DNA of 64,000 nt. It comes from Beta vulgaris subsp. vulgaris (lineage: Eukaryota; Streptophyta; Magnoliopsida; Caryophyllales; Amaranthaceae). How positions within the stretch are numbered: the first letter of the stretch is position 1; each line of letters opens with the position of its first letter. The position numbers and the translations under genes are program-made. The stretch lies in NCBI RefSeq assembly GCF_026745355.1, contig NC_079209.1:5647507-5711506 (forward strand). Reading direction: 5' to 3'. A model generated the notes under the pieces. It was not told where the DNA came from, ran no database searches, and worked only from the letters and a program-made list of their open reading frames with translations. Shown piece after piece: positions 53,546 through 64,000 of the stretch.

Positions 53546-54114
53546 ATTGTCTATAAAAATAAATTTGGGGTAATTTTAAGTAATTTCAGTGAGATGTTTA
53601 ACAATCACCTTTGTCATATGAGTGTGTGGGATTGCCTATTCTTTGCAATTTATTTTTTTTATTTAAATTTTATTTTAATTTATTAGACCTTATTTATAAA
53701 TATATTAAATTTTATTTTTTCGTTGAATTGAACGTTGTAAATCTTATTAGTTCTTATTAGACCTATTTCTTAAAAGGTTTGGAATTACGATCAAAAGAAC
53801 AAACATGTGTATGTAGCATGAAGGGAGAGGAAAAGACACGAGTACTCAGATTCTGAATTTAAATTGATTATTTTGCTTAATTGAACTGATTTTTGAACGT
53901 TGTAGCTATTTGAAGTTGAAATCTCCGCATTAGACATATCACTTGCCCATGCGTGTTGTAAATGTGAGTTCAAGCTCATGAAGTTTGGGTCTGTTTGGTA
54001 AAAGTAGTTGTTGTGGTAACTGTTAGTGATAGCAATTGTTGTTAGTTGTTAATGTTATTAGTTGTCATATATTAGTTAATTGTTAGAGTTTGACTGTGAA
54101 AATTGTTTTTATGA
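53546..54114. other. AT-rich intergenic DNA with a single MITE end
   Basis: gtttggtaaaagtagttgttg near 53994 resembles one end of the element at 7801-8116, without a partner. There is no gene. Confidence 0.4.
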
Positions 54115-54618
54115 TACTCTCTCCGTCTCAAAATATAGTTCCCATTTTCATTATCGAGTATAAACAAACTTTATAAATCAATGACATTTTTCATAATAAA
54201 GGATGAAACATTATGCAGTTGAAATGATTAAACATCCCGTTTGTAAGTTAGAATTCTCCTTTTTTATAAAAGAGTATTTTCATAAGTTCAAATATATATA
54301 CATCATACTTCCTCCATCCTAAAATATAGTTCTCATTTCCCTTTTTTCGCGGTAATTTTTGCAAGTAGAATCTAAGAGAGATAGTAAAGATTTTTTGTTT
54401 ATTTAAATAAATGTTGTATGGGAAAAGATGATTTTAGGAGAGAGAGTCGAGAATAATTAGTGAAAGAGCATTAATTGTAACATTTTGGTTGAATAAACAA
54501 AGGAAAAAAATAAAATTCAAGGAGCAAATAAATGATGGGACACGATTTTTCTAGACAAATTACGTAAAAACGTGGAACTAAATATGGAAATGGGAACTAT
54601 ATTTTGGAACGGAAGGAA
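54115..54618. mobile_element. Stowaway MITE (54308-54618) next to a one-ended copy (54115-54307)
   Basis: 54308-54618 has both decayed ends (cttcctccatcctaaaatat / atattttggaacggaagga) with TA on each side and is about 310 bp, a relative of 6949-7288 and 7386-7719. 54115-54307 starts ctctctccgtctcaaaatatag but has no right end, so it is a truncated neighbour. Confidence 0.78.
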
Positions 54619-56112
54619 TAGTTGTTTAATAGTATATACTAGTAAATGTTGAATGCAATGATATTTTTGTGATATGTTTTACTTGAGGGTTGTTTGCTTG
54701 ATATATAAATATATGAAAAGTACTAGAACTTTCGAGAAAGTAAAATAAGGTGATTATTTTGTTGGCAAAAATATAATAGTTGGACTTTTTAAGAAGTTAT
54801 ATTTCTCACAAAATAAAGAAAATTGCTTATACCTAATGAGACCTAGTTTAGTAAAACTTTTCATGAGAAGTTTTACTTCCCAGGAATAATCGAAAATTTT
54901 CATCACTTCCTAAGAATTGAAATTTCAAGAGAAAAGCAATTTTCTATATAATGCTACTTTTTACCTTCAATCAAACAACTGGTATATCTAGGGGATTAAC
55001 TAGGCAACTCTCCTTAGGAATCCAAAGAAAAGCCAATATATGAAACTTGAGTAGAACACTCTCGCCTTATCTTTCCAATATTTTTCTTAAGATAAGATGA
55101 ATATCGCTTGCACAAGTAGGGGGAAAATTGAGGATCTTATTTCGCAAGCATAAAGAATTGAATCTTTATCACATATGTAAAAGGAGGGATTCCAACCAAC
55201 TAGGTCAACCTTGATTCTTCTTTACCTTTCCATATATAATAAAGGATCTCAAATTCCCATAGATTTACGCCTTTAACATATGCAAAAGTATAAAAAGTTT
55301 ACTCCCAGTAAAACCTTGCATCACTAACACTATAACCATTTTAATTAACTCTAACATTATGGTAGAAGTCTTTGTCTTTTCCGGACTTCCTATAATGTCA
55401 TATAACTATTCATATTCTATATAATGTGCTAACTATACTTTAATTTGATTCCTACCCTAAACAGATATTAAAAATGGATAAACACAGAGAAGCAATAAGT
55501 CCATAATAATGCAAATTTACACTGGGCTTTGGATTCGATATGGTCAAACAACAAACTAAACATAAGACTCAAGTATTTGCTGCTGAATTATTGTTTTTAC
55601 ACAAGTATTATATTTGTCTGCTAGATCTGCCATTCTGTTCCTTGTCAATTATCATCATTTTTGGGGGTATAATAAGAATTTAACTAACATTAGTGGCTGG
55701 TCTCTTCATGCATGTTCTTCAGAATCTATAAACTGACGCATCTGTAATGCAAATGTTGCATGTGGACCCATTGAATAAAGCATAATGGGCATCAACTAAC
55801 AATAACAGACAAAATACTACAAAGGATATGCATATGATGTGTATGTAATCCTGCAAAGGATGATGCATGTTTTGAAGGTAGAAATTGACTCATCTTTTCT
55901 TTTGAGTTGAGTAATATTCATCCATGATTCTTCTTTCAGACAGTGACAAATTTAGAAATTTTCTTTCAATTGTCAAATTAAACAGACTAAAAGTGAAAAG
56001 AGGATAAATTTATATTATTAGATGTGGTAAAAAAGTATTATTTGGAGTTTAAACTCTACAAGAAGACTTGAACTTTGTTACGTTCAAGTTACAATTATAT
56101 TGTAATAAATAC
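54619..56112. other. AT-rich intergenic DNA
   Basis: No gene, RNA gene or complete repeat was recognised. Confidence 0.4.
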
Positions 56113-56114
56113 TA

Positions 56115-56398
56115 CTTCCTTTCTGTTTCTTTTTAATTTACTCACTTTATTTTGGGGGAAAACCAAAGAAGAAGTACAAAAGTATGAGAGAGAAACTGGA
56201 AAGGTGGAGACATAATCTTAAAAGTGTGAGAGAGAAACAAAAGAATGGGTTAAAATATTAAAAAATGAATGATATAGGTGGAAAAAGAGGAGAAAGTAGA
56301 TGTGATATGTTACCAAAAATAGAAAAAGCAACAGTGTGTAGATTAAAAAGAAACGGACTAAAAAGGAAAGTTTGTAGATTAAAAAGAAACGGAGGAAA
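56115..56398. mobile_element. Stowaway MITE
   Basis: The ends are cttcctttctgtttcttttt and aaaagaaacggaggaa, 284 bp apart, with TA flanks. The inner right part has a second copy of gattaaaaagaaacgga at 56341-56357. Confidence 0.82.
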
Positions 56399-56453
56399 TA
56401 AGTCATTAGCCATCAATGTAATTACTAAAAACTGTTATGTATGATAAATTATA

Positions 56454-56708
56454 CTACCTCCGTTTCATTTTAATCTACACACTTTGATATTTTAAACTAT
56501 TCATAAATTTCACTTTGACCATCATTTGTGGTTTATACACAGATGAAAATATAGTCATGTGAGATCTTGTTAGATTCATTATAACATATATTTTATTAAT
56601 ATGTACTTTTTATAATTTTTACAAATACAAAACTAAAAATATATATCCTCAAAATTTTACATTGACATGCATGAAAAGTATAAGTGTGTAAATTAAAATA
56701 AAACGTAG
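56454..56708. mobile_element. Stowaway MITE
   Basis: The left end ctacctccgtttcattttaa and the decayed right end aattaaaataaaacgtag are flanked by TA. The length is 255 bp. Confidence 0.8.
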
Positions 56709-57116
56709 TAGTACATACTTTTATAATCAGTCAAATAGGGGCGCCAATTACATAAAAGCCATGGCTTAGTTAGCCAGCAACGGTTGAATTATGCTCTACA
56801 ATATCACAATATATATTTCATAGGCCATTAGGCATCCACTAAACTTGGTACAATTAGAAGAAAAAATATAGTAGGAACAATGGTCTAGTCATATATATAT
56901 CTAATTATCTACTAGTGAATCTTCTTTTGTTCTAGTCCATCGTATGTTCCAAAGAAAAAAAAAAACACCTAAGAATAAGTTTATGGCAAGTCTTAAAAGG
57001 AGTCTTGACTTGAAACTTTTGTGGATTTTGTACAATAAACTACTTTAAGACTCCATAAAGTCTTAAAGTGAGTTTTGATTTCCAAAACTCAACTCAGGGC
57101 TCCTCTTATGAGTTCA

Positions 57117-57415
57117 CTCATGGTACACCCGGGTGTACCATGAGCATGGTACACCCAGAGGTATTTTTGTAATAAATTAGAACTTCGGTGCTCATTTGAC
57201 ACCAAATTTGCTCATATGGGCATTTTGCTCAATTACTCATTTGCTCATTTTGCTCATTTTGTAATAACAGTTTTCGCTCATTTTCTTAAATGAGTAGAAA
57301 TGTTTGCTCATTTGCTCATTTGTTCATTTTGCTCATTTGCGCATTCGCTCATATTGCTCATTTGGAGAAAATAGTCTTGGGTGTACCATGAGCATGGTAC
57401 ACCCAGGTGTACTAT
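57117..57415. mobile_element. Palindrome-ended MITE-like element
   Basis: The left edge is a perfect 28-bp palindrome (57117-57144, centre cacccgggtg). A 26-bp near-palindrome, gggtgtaccatg-ag-catggtacaccc, occurs at both edges (57131-57156 and about 57379-57404). In between are many gctcattt words (about 57200-57362). The terminal inverted repeats span 57124 to 57411. No TSD was found and no superfamily could be assigned. Confidence 0.6.
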
Positions 57416-57990
57416 AAATATTCTCCTCCTCTTATCACATGTCTCAATTCTATTAGAATTTTTTTAAGTGATATTGATGATAAACGGACGAAAAAAAAAG
57501 GAGTGGAGTATGAGGGAAGAAAAGTGAATTATAAGTTGTTACATGATCACCATAAGTTATGGTATAATAGTTACAACATAAGTTATAATGGTGTAATAGT
57601 TATACAATAAATTATAATGGTGCAATAGTTACATCAAAGAATTTATGTTTATTATATCAATAATACCTATATAATCACGACTAAATTTCAAATTTCCAAC
57701 CATAAAATGTACCTTGGCTTTATTTTTTTTATTGCTTAATACTTACCTTCTAAACATCAGGTGCATTTGTTAATTAAGAATGCTCATGTTGAACTATATG
57801 CTATTAATTTAAATGTATGTCATCCTTAATGGTCAAAACTTATTATACTTTGTTTGTCCCACATTAGTCGCACCATGTGCATGCTTTGGAGTATATATAC
57901 TAAATGAAGCTTGCTAGTTGCTATTTAATTTTATTTTAACCTTATCTTTACCTTGTTTACTGAAACATTCAGACAAACAATCTGACTTAT
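57416..57990. other. AT-rich intergenic DNA
   Basis: No gene was recognised. A small plus-strand frame at 57407-57610 is not supported. Confidence 0.4.
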
Positions 57991-57991
57991 G

Positions 57992-58557
57992 TGGACCCGG
58001 TTCACGTTAACATTAGTGTGTCTCAGGCAAAACAACATATCATTACTGACAATATATTATGCGAAAACTCATTATATTATGCAGAAATCCACTATATCAT
58101 TCAGACCCACACTATATCTTGCAGAAAGTAACTATATTATTCAGACATACTCACTTACTATATCATACAGAAACTCATTATATGATTTAGACACACACTA
58201 TATCATACAGAAGCTCACTATATCATTCAGAAACACACTATATCATTCAAACACACACTATGTCAAGCAGAAACTCACTATATCATTCAGACACTCATTA
58301 TATCATGGAGAAACTAAATCATTCCATATGTTAGAACACGTGTCATGATATATACTACGCAACTTAGATCTTCCTGTATGTTAAAACATTTTAATTAATT
58401 TCTCTATTATATTGCATATAATTTCACATTATGTTTTCCGTTAATGAAATATACTATGTTGTATATAAGTTTACTATATTTCTGTAGAATTCATTATATG
58501 AAGTTGATATCTTACCAACCCAGTGCACACTAAGTTAGTTAGTGTGCACCAGGTCCA
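57992..58557. mobile_element. TIR element with internal minisatellite
   Basis: The ends tggacccggttcacgttaac and ttagtgtgcaccaggtcca are imperfect inverted repeats of about 30 bp. The centre is the roughly 20-bp minisatellite listed separately. No TSD is clear, so the superfamily is open. Confidence 0.5.
58047..58317. repeat. About 20-bp minisatellite (actatatcattcagaaactc type)
   Basis: There are about a dozen imperfect units alternating cagaaactc and cagacacac endings. The plus-strand frame over it is a repeat product, not a gene. Confidence 0.85.
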
Positions 58558-59464
58558 TTTGAGTTTTTTTATCAGACAAAATTCAAAAAAAAAAATAGAT
58601 GAGAAAATATTTCAAAACTTACCTGATATTTCCTTTGTTTTTCTAAGTTTACTAGTGTTAATTAATGGGATGTTTTATTGTTTACTTATTACTTTTTTTT
58701 TCTTTTGAAGACATGAACTCCGCCTCTTAAATCTTCTCTTTTATTTTCTCTTCTGGTCTCTCATCTACTTTCTATATTTGTTGTGGTTCAAGTGAAAGTA
58801 TCTATCACAAATTAATAGAATAACAAAAATAAACACATTTGCATTTTTTCTCACTTTTCACACAGAAAAGACTTTTCACGTAAATTTCTTTTGAATCTCT
58901 TCGTAAAATATTTTTCATTTACTTATTTGGATTTCAGTAATTGTTTTTTTTTTTGATACATTGAATTTCACTAATTGTCATTGTTTAATATTTATTTATT
59001 TATCGGTAGAATTGTTATGTTTATTGTATTTTATTTGAGGGGAAAATTGTCATGTTTATTTGATGTAGGTAGATGACTCTCATAATCTCATTAGTCATTA
59101 GAATAGAAACTGCCAAAAAGTGAACAAAGATTTTTTCAAAAATTGAAGCTAGCTCTTACATATGTGGTCCCTTTATAATGTATATATCCTCATCAATGGG
59201 TTGTGTCTCATGTTAGATGAGTTTCTTAAATTGGTTGCATAAAGGAGCGCTTCATTTTGTGCGTGGGTGCGCGTCGAAGAGAAAAGGAGGAGCGCTACTA
59301 CACGTCTACACCGCTCATCTCCGTCTTGCTTCATCTCACTTTCGCCATCTCTAAACCCAATGGTTGAACTGAAAAGGACAAATATAAATGAAAGAGAAAA
59401 GTCTTCTTGTTACTATGGTAAATTGATTAGGCATTTTCGAAATGGGATAATTAAGGCTCGGTTA
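58558..59464. other. Intergenic DNA
   Basis: No gene was recognised. A short frame at 59267-59488 (MRVEEKRRS) has no support and runs into the next MITE. Confidence 0.4.
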
Positions 59465-59466
59465 TA

Positions 59467-59843
59467 CTCCCTCCGTTCCATAATATAAGTCCTGATTCTG
59501 TTTTTACATGGGAATTAAGGTAAACTGGAATCTTGGTTTTATTTAAATAAAAAGATTCATTTTTATTGGAAAACACTTACATTGTTTTTTTCTTTTTGAC
59601 AAAAAATAAAAACTTAACATTAATATTGCATTGTTTAATGTGTAGAGGAGTTTAATGGGTTATGAGATTCTATTTTATCATTAATAATGGTGCATTGGAA
59701 ACTGAAATTATGAGGACTTTTTGGGAGTTAAATTATTTTCATGAGGGTATTTTGGGTATAATTATTGATTGAAAATAGAAACAAGACTTATATTTTGGGA
59801 CACTTTAAAAGGAAAGGGGACTTATATTATGGGACGGAGGGAG
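59467..59843. mobile_element. Stowaway-type MITE, ttccataatataagtc subfamily
   Basis: The ends ctccctccgttccataatat and atattatgggacggagggag with TA flanks enclose 377 bp. The interior differs from the copies at 6.9-7.7 kb. Confidence 0.9.
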
Positions 59844-59849
59844 TATTGA

Positions 59850-59932
59850 ACTGAGAGAAATTGAATTACATTGAACTGAAATTAACTGAGACAAACTGAA
59901 CTGAAAATAAGTCCAAAAGAACAGGGCCTAAA
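59850..59932. repeat. One end of a PIF/Harbinger-like MITE
   Basis: gaactgaaaataagtccaaaagaacagggcc followed by TAA matches the right end style of 50325-50510; no left end is seen. Confidence 0.5.
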
Positions 59933-60875
59933 TTTGTCACATTTTCTAATATGCAAACAACATGAAATGACATATAACTGTTGAAATACTAGAATCTACA
60001 CTATTATCTAAAGCAAAATAAAAACTCCTATGTGGCAAACTCACAATCACCCAACAATTCTGGAGCACAACCAAATCAAGCCAATCAAATAAGGTGTTCA
60101 CGTGGCCTTGAAGTTTTATTGCACCCCGAAATTTTAAAGTTTAAGGGAAAAAACTTAATGTGTGTTAATTATGGTATAAATTAGTCAATTAATATGATGA
60201 TCCCCAATCCCCATATAGATTTGGCCGGAAATCAATCAACCCCATATTGATTAATATTCATATTTCTTAACAAGTCAAATATGGTAATGCAAATAATTTA
60301 CCAATCATCCATGATTTATGCCTATGTAAATGTTAATTGTCAATCAATCATAATTTCGGGTTTTGAAATTGTCCATTAACATAAATATCTTAATATAAAA
60401 ATTATTTTGCAAAGCATTTTTTAAGTATATAAATATTAGTTTGACTTTGGGCATAATTATAGGATCAACCATAGAGGTAATTTTTTTGGAAATAATAATT
60501 TTTTTCCACATTACTTAGGAAATCATTTTATGGACTATTAAATCACAATAACTGAAAATAATGAAAATCTTAAATCACGATAACTGATTAGAAAATAAGT
60601 TTATAGTAAGAAGTCAATAATATTCAATTAGATTGATTTACCTTGCACTAAATACCTTTAATAAATCACTAAATTATAGGCACTAATTATGGAATTCTTC
60701 TAAAACAACATGTCAAAAATCGTACATGACCTAAATTTATAAGCCTTCACCCACCTCTTATAAAACTGATCAGCACCTACCCTGGTATATCCCCACATAA
60801 TGCTCTTTATATATAGATTCATGAAAAACACGTGTATGGTGTATTAGCGTTCTTGAATAGCTCATGTTTATAGAT
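59933..60875. other. AT-rich intergenic DNA
   Basis: No gene or complete element. A Helitron-like opening near 60000 has no matching 3' end. Confidence 0.4.
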
Positions 60876-60876
60876 A

Positions 60877-61143
60877 CTTCTTCCATTTAGAAATAGTTGT
60901 ACCATTTCATGTTTTCACACTTGTCGATGTATGGTTTCAAATATTAATAATATCTTCAATTACCAATGAGTAAAAATTATAAAAAGTTAGTATTAAAAAA
61001 AATATACATTAAGACGAATCGAACAAGATCGCATATGATTATGTTTTTCTTAAAATATAAATCACCAAAGATAATCAAATGGTAGGATGTGAATAGTAAA
61101 TAAATACTATGCAAATGGTGCAACTATTTCTAAATAGAGGAAG
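60877..61143. mobile_element. Stowaway MITE
   Basis: The ends cttcttccatttagaaatag and ctatttctaaatagaggaag are flanked by TA. The length is 267 bp. Confidence 0.88.
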
Positions 61144-61145
61144 TA

Positions 61146-62308
61146 TATATGAACACCTAACTAATCTTTATTCATTGTTTTTCCATAAAAAAACACCTTA
61201 TTCATGAATAATAACTTTTTTTATAAGAATTTGTCTTGATCAATAAACGATTAGAACACGAGCTGAATGTGAAGGCACCAAGTTTTAAATGAAATTAATC
61301 GATATATTTCTTTGTTTTTTCAAAAAAAAAATGAAATATAAACAATGGATTAACTAAGACTTTTTGAGTTCTAACTTAATTAAGAGTAAGAACGAAAAAT
61401 CTCATATATATATGAATACTAAACTATTTATTGTAATTTCGTAAAATCCAATTGCAAGCACTGATCAAGTTTGAATAGGCTTTTTAGCCAATTAATAGCT
61501 CGACTTCGACTACATTAAAAGAATTAGAATATATAAATAAAAGAAAATTGCTCTAGCTATTTACTTCTACTAAATTATACTTGTGGCCATGAAATGACTG
61601 ACATAGTTAGGAGTTGTAAATTTTCCAGTTTGCTTAATCAGAATAAGTTTTTATAAAGAAAATATATATCTTTTGAAAATATAGTACATGTTAATTTGAC
61701 TTTTAAAGTTCAGATTTTATCAACCCACCCCACCCTAGTAGGTGATGGTGCTATCAGCCATGGTGGATGTTCTCATTCTTTCCCTAACTTGATGAACCAT
61801 GGTCACCTTTTAAAACATGCAAGATATATAAGCGCTACTAATTTGTAGGGAAAGATTACAAGATATAAATAATTATTAGTTAAAGTTTAATTAATTACAC
61901 TTCTAATCTACTCTAAACTAGAGTTATGAAATAGGATGAGAGGTTGAGTGATGATGTATTTATTTCTTTCCGCAACCAACAGGGCAACATGTATCATGTA
62001 TCTATGTCAATTGTCACATGCAAACCCAAATTGGCATGATCTGGTGAGATTTATGACAAAGATAACTTGTGTATAAAGACCAGTCAAACAATAATAACAC
62101 TGTCTGAAAGGGAACCTGAACCTCCTCAGCTACCAACCACTATAATGGCTTCTGTGTGCTATATTATCATTCCTCATTTCGTTTTCTTCATGCCTTCATG
62201 GTCCTGCAATCGTGCATTCTGTATCCTTTTCTGTACAGCTTCGGAATAAAACTTGTCAGCCAACATATTAGTATATCCTCGCATGCATGTTCACACAATT
62301 AACGTAAT
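61146..62308. other. AT-rich intergenic DNA
   Basis: No gene was recognised. The frame at 62067-62249 is short and unsupported. Confidence 0.4.
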
Positions 62309-62315
62309 AAAAATT

Positions 62316-63324
62316 ACGGTTTTTTCACCAAATACCCCTGAGTTTTCGATTTATTCACAAGGTACCCTCACACTTTCCAAAATACACGGAGTACCCCTCA
62401 ACTTCATAACAATACATCCAAATACCCTTAATGACTAACGATGGTTAACTCCTAAGTCCTAACCCCTAACCTTAATCCTAACTCCTACCCTTAAACCTAA
62501 CTCTAGCTAAACTCACAACCCTACCTAACACCAATACACCACCCCTCCCCCACCCTCCCACCACCCCCGCAGTCCCCTCTCCCTCCCACGCAGCCCCCTC
62601 CCCTACCCCCGTCGATTTCCAAAGCCTTCCCCTCACCCCCATCGACTTCCGCAGCAAAACCCCCACCCCGCCGATTTTCGCAGCCCACAACAGGTGGGTG
62701 AATCGACTTCCACAGCACACAGCTGGTGGCTGCATTTTAGAACCGAGTTCTGCATTGTGCATAAAGGAGAGAGAGAAGAAATTTGCGACAACCGCCGCTG
62801 GTCGAGGGGAGGGGATCAAAAATATGGGAAGCGTTTTAGAATTGATTTCTGCAGCGTGAGTAGAGGAGAGAGAGAAGAAAGCAGTGCCAACCAACGAGGG
62901 TCGAGGGGAGGGGATCGAAAATCGACGAGGGTCGGGGGAAGGGAGCGAAATTCGACGGAGTTGGGGGAAATCGATTGGGGTTGCGAGGGGGTGAGGGGAG
63001 GGGAGGGGGTTGGAGTGTTGTGGTTGGGAAGGAGGTGGGGGAGGAGGCAGGGGTAGTGGGAGGGTGGCGGAGGAGGCAGGGGTAATAGGAGAATGGGTTA
63101 GGGTTAGGGTTAGGGGTAGGAGTTATTATTAGGGTTAGGATTATGGATTAATTAGGATTTAAAGTACAAAATTAGAGTTAATGACTAACGACGGTTAAGC
63201 AATTAGTCATTAAGAGCATTTGGGTGTATTATTGTGAAACTGGGGGAATACCTCATGTGTTTTAAAAGTGTGAGGGTACCTCGTGAATAAACCGAAAACT
63301 CGGGGGTATTTAGTGAAAAAACGT
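62316..63324. mobile_element. 1.0-kb TIR element with telomere-like words and 7-bp TSD
   Basis: The inverted ends (acggttttttcaccaaatac and the reverse complement of gtatttagtgaaaaaacgt) extend, with mismatches, over about 110 bp and include gtaccctcacactt / aagtgtgagggtacc. The 7-bp word AAAAATT flanks both sides (62309-62315 and 63325-63331). Subterminally there are cctaacccctaacc and gggttagggttaggg words; the middle is C-rich on the left and G-rich on the right. There is no transposase. Relatives: 25247-25960 and 63523-64000. Confidence 0.75.
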
Positions 63325-63385
63325 AAAAATTAAATAGCCAATTGCGGTAGATGTATAATACTTCCTTCGACCACTAAGGCCTTGT

Positions 63386-63490
63386 ACTTTTGAATTTATT
63401 TTGAATGAAATGAAATTAATTAATTGAATTGAACTTAAATTAACTGCAATTTAAATGAATTAAACTATGAGAAACTAAAGTGAATTGTAT
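63386..63490. repeat. One end of a PIF/Harbinger-like MITE
   Basis: TAA followed by ggccttgtacttttgaattt and gaattgaactt words is the left-end style of the family at 50325-50510. No right end is seen. Confidence 0.4.
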
Positions 63491-63522
63491 ATTTAATTTT
63501 GTAAAATAATAATAATCAATAA

Positions 63523-64000
63523 GTTTTTTCACCAACTACCCCCGACAAATTAAAAAATTTACCATATACCCTCAATGTTCCGAAAATTCACTATATACCC
63601 TTGAGTTTTCGAAAACGTTCACCAAATCCCCTTTTTCTAACTTCCGTTAACTTACCGTTAGCGTTATTTATGATTTTGCCATCATTAAGTCCTAACCCTA
63701 ACATGTAAACCCTAACCCACCCTAACCCTAAACCACCCAAACCCTAACCCCTTGCCAGCCCAACACCCACCCTCCCCCCCACCCCACCCTACCCTACCCT
63801 TCCTTAGTCCAACCTCAAACCGCCACCACCGCATCACCTACCGCCAGACCAAACCGCCACCTCCGCAGTAGACCAAACCACCACAACATCATCATCTACC
63901 GCCAGACTAAATCGCCACCACCGCACCACACTTCTTCTCTGTCATTTTCCCCAACCTCACCCTCTTCTCCACTCCATCGTCGTAATCCTTCTCTCACCCG
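63523..64000. mobile_element. Left half of a relative of the 62316 TIR element, cut by the window end
   Basis: ttttttcaccaactaccccc is the same kind of terminus as in the previous element, followed by ataccctc and cctaaccctaa words and then a C-rich part with ccgccaccaccg. The right half lies outside the window. Confidence 0.6.

Noticed and set aside
57989..58348. 119-codon frame with repeated YHSF-like residues
   Set aside because: It is the translation of the 20-bp minisatellite.
60000..60260. Possible Helitron start
   Set aside because: The opening is only vaguely Helitron-like and no hairpin plus CTAGT end was found downstream.
63090..63125. gggttagggttaggg words as a telomere or interstitial telomere
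   Set aside because: There are only a few units, with the mirror-image words at the other end of the element; they belong to the TIR element.
1..64000. A new multi-gene system
   Set aside because: The window has only two isolated host genes and a tRNA gene among transposable elements; nothing suggests a gene cluster or a novel defence or metabolic system.

Overview
This is a repeat-dominated stretch of nuclear DNA from a flowering plant, most likely a eudicot. The evidence is a spliced plant-type gene, an intron-containing elongator tRNA-Met gene, L1-type LINEs with a C-terminal RNase H domain, Ty3/gypsy and CACTA elements, Helitrons and many Stowaway MITEs. The species cannot be read from the sequence. 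No bacterial, organellar, CRISPR or operon-like content was seen.

Layout. 1-5.0 kb: AT-rich DNA holding a small, internally deleted Ty3/gypsy element (980-4263) with both LTRs, PBS, PPT and a 5-bp target-site duplication (TSD). 5-8.7 kb: hAT and Stowaway MITEs plus a possible copia LTR remnant. 8.7-22.3 kb: two nearly full-length LINEs on the minus strand (A, 8685-15357; B, 15495-22316). Each has a 3' poly(A) tract and a TSD, and they are separated by only about 120 bp of older DNA. 22.3-26 kb: an old LTR-like fragment carrying a non-autonomous CACTA element, then a hAT MITE and a C/G-rich TIR-element fragment. 27.1-30.5 kb: a two-exon plus-strand gene for a small single-pass membrane protein. 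33.2 kb: the tRNA-Met gene. 33.4-39 kb: a poly(A)-ended retrosequence, two short Helitrons and several MITEs. 39.2-48.3 kb: a third LINE (C) on the minus strand, broken by a 2.95-kb solo LTR and two hAT MITEs, each insertion with its own TSD. 51.4-52.3 kb: a single-exon minus-strand gene for an MGCC-type (probably N-myristoylated) Arg/Ser/Pro-rich protein. 52.7-64 kb: intergenic DNA with MITEs, palindromes, a minisatellite and a family of TIR elements with telomere-like words.

Only two protein-coding genes and one tRNA gene look functional. The other long reading frames belong to transposable elements. All three LINEs encode an ORF1 with a DUF4283-like region and a CCHC knuckle, and an ORF2 with endonuclease, reverse transcriptase and RNase H; all three carry disabling lesions. 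Insertion order can be read in several places from TSDs. LINE C was inserted first and then hit in ORF1, in the endonuclease region and in the middle of RT motif A.

No new defence, metabolic or regulatory system was found. The most unusual items are a gypsy element whose first gag segment is inverted beside the primer binding site, the triple-nested LINE C, a MITE-like element with 28-bp perfect palindromes at its edge, and a three-copy family of TIR elements with a 7-bp TSD. Identities were assigned by eye from motifs and are not database-confirmed.
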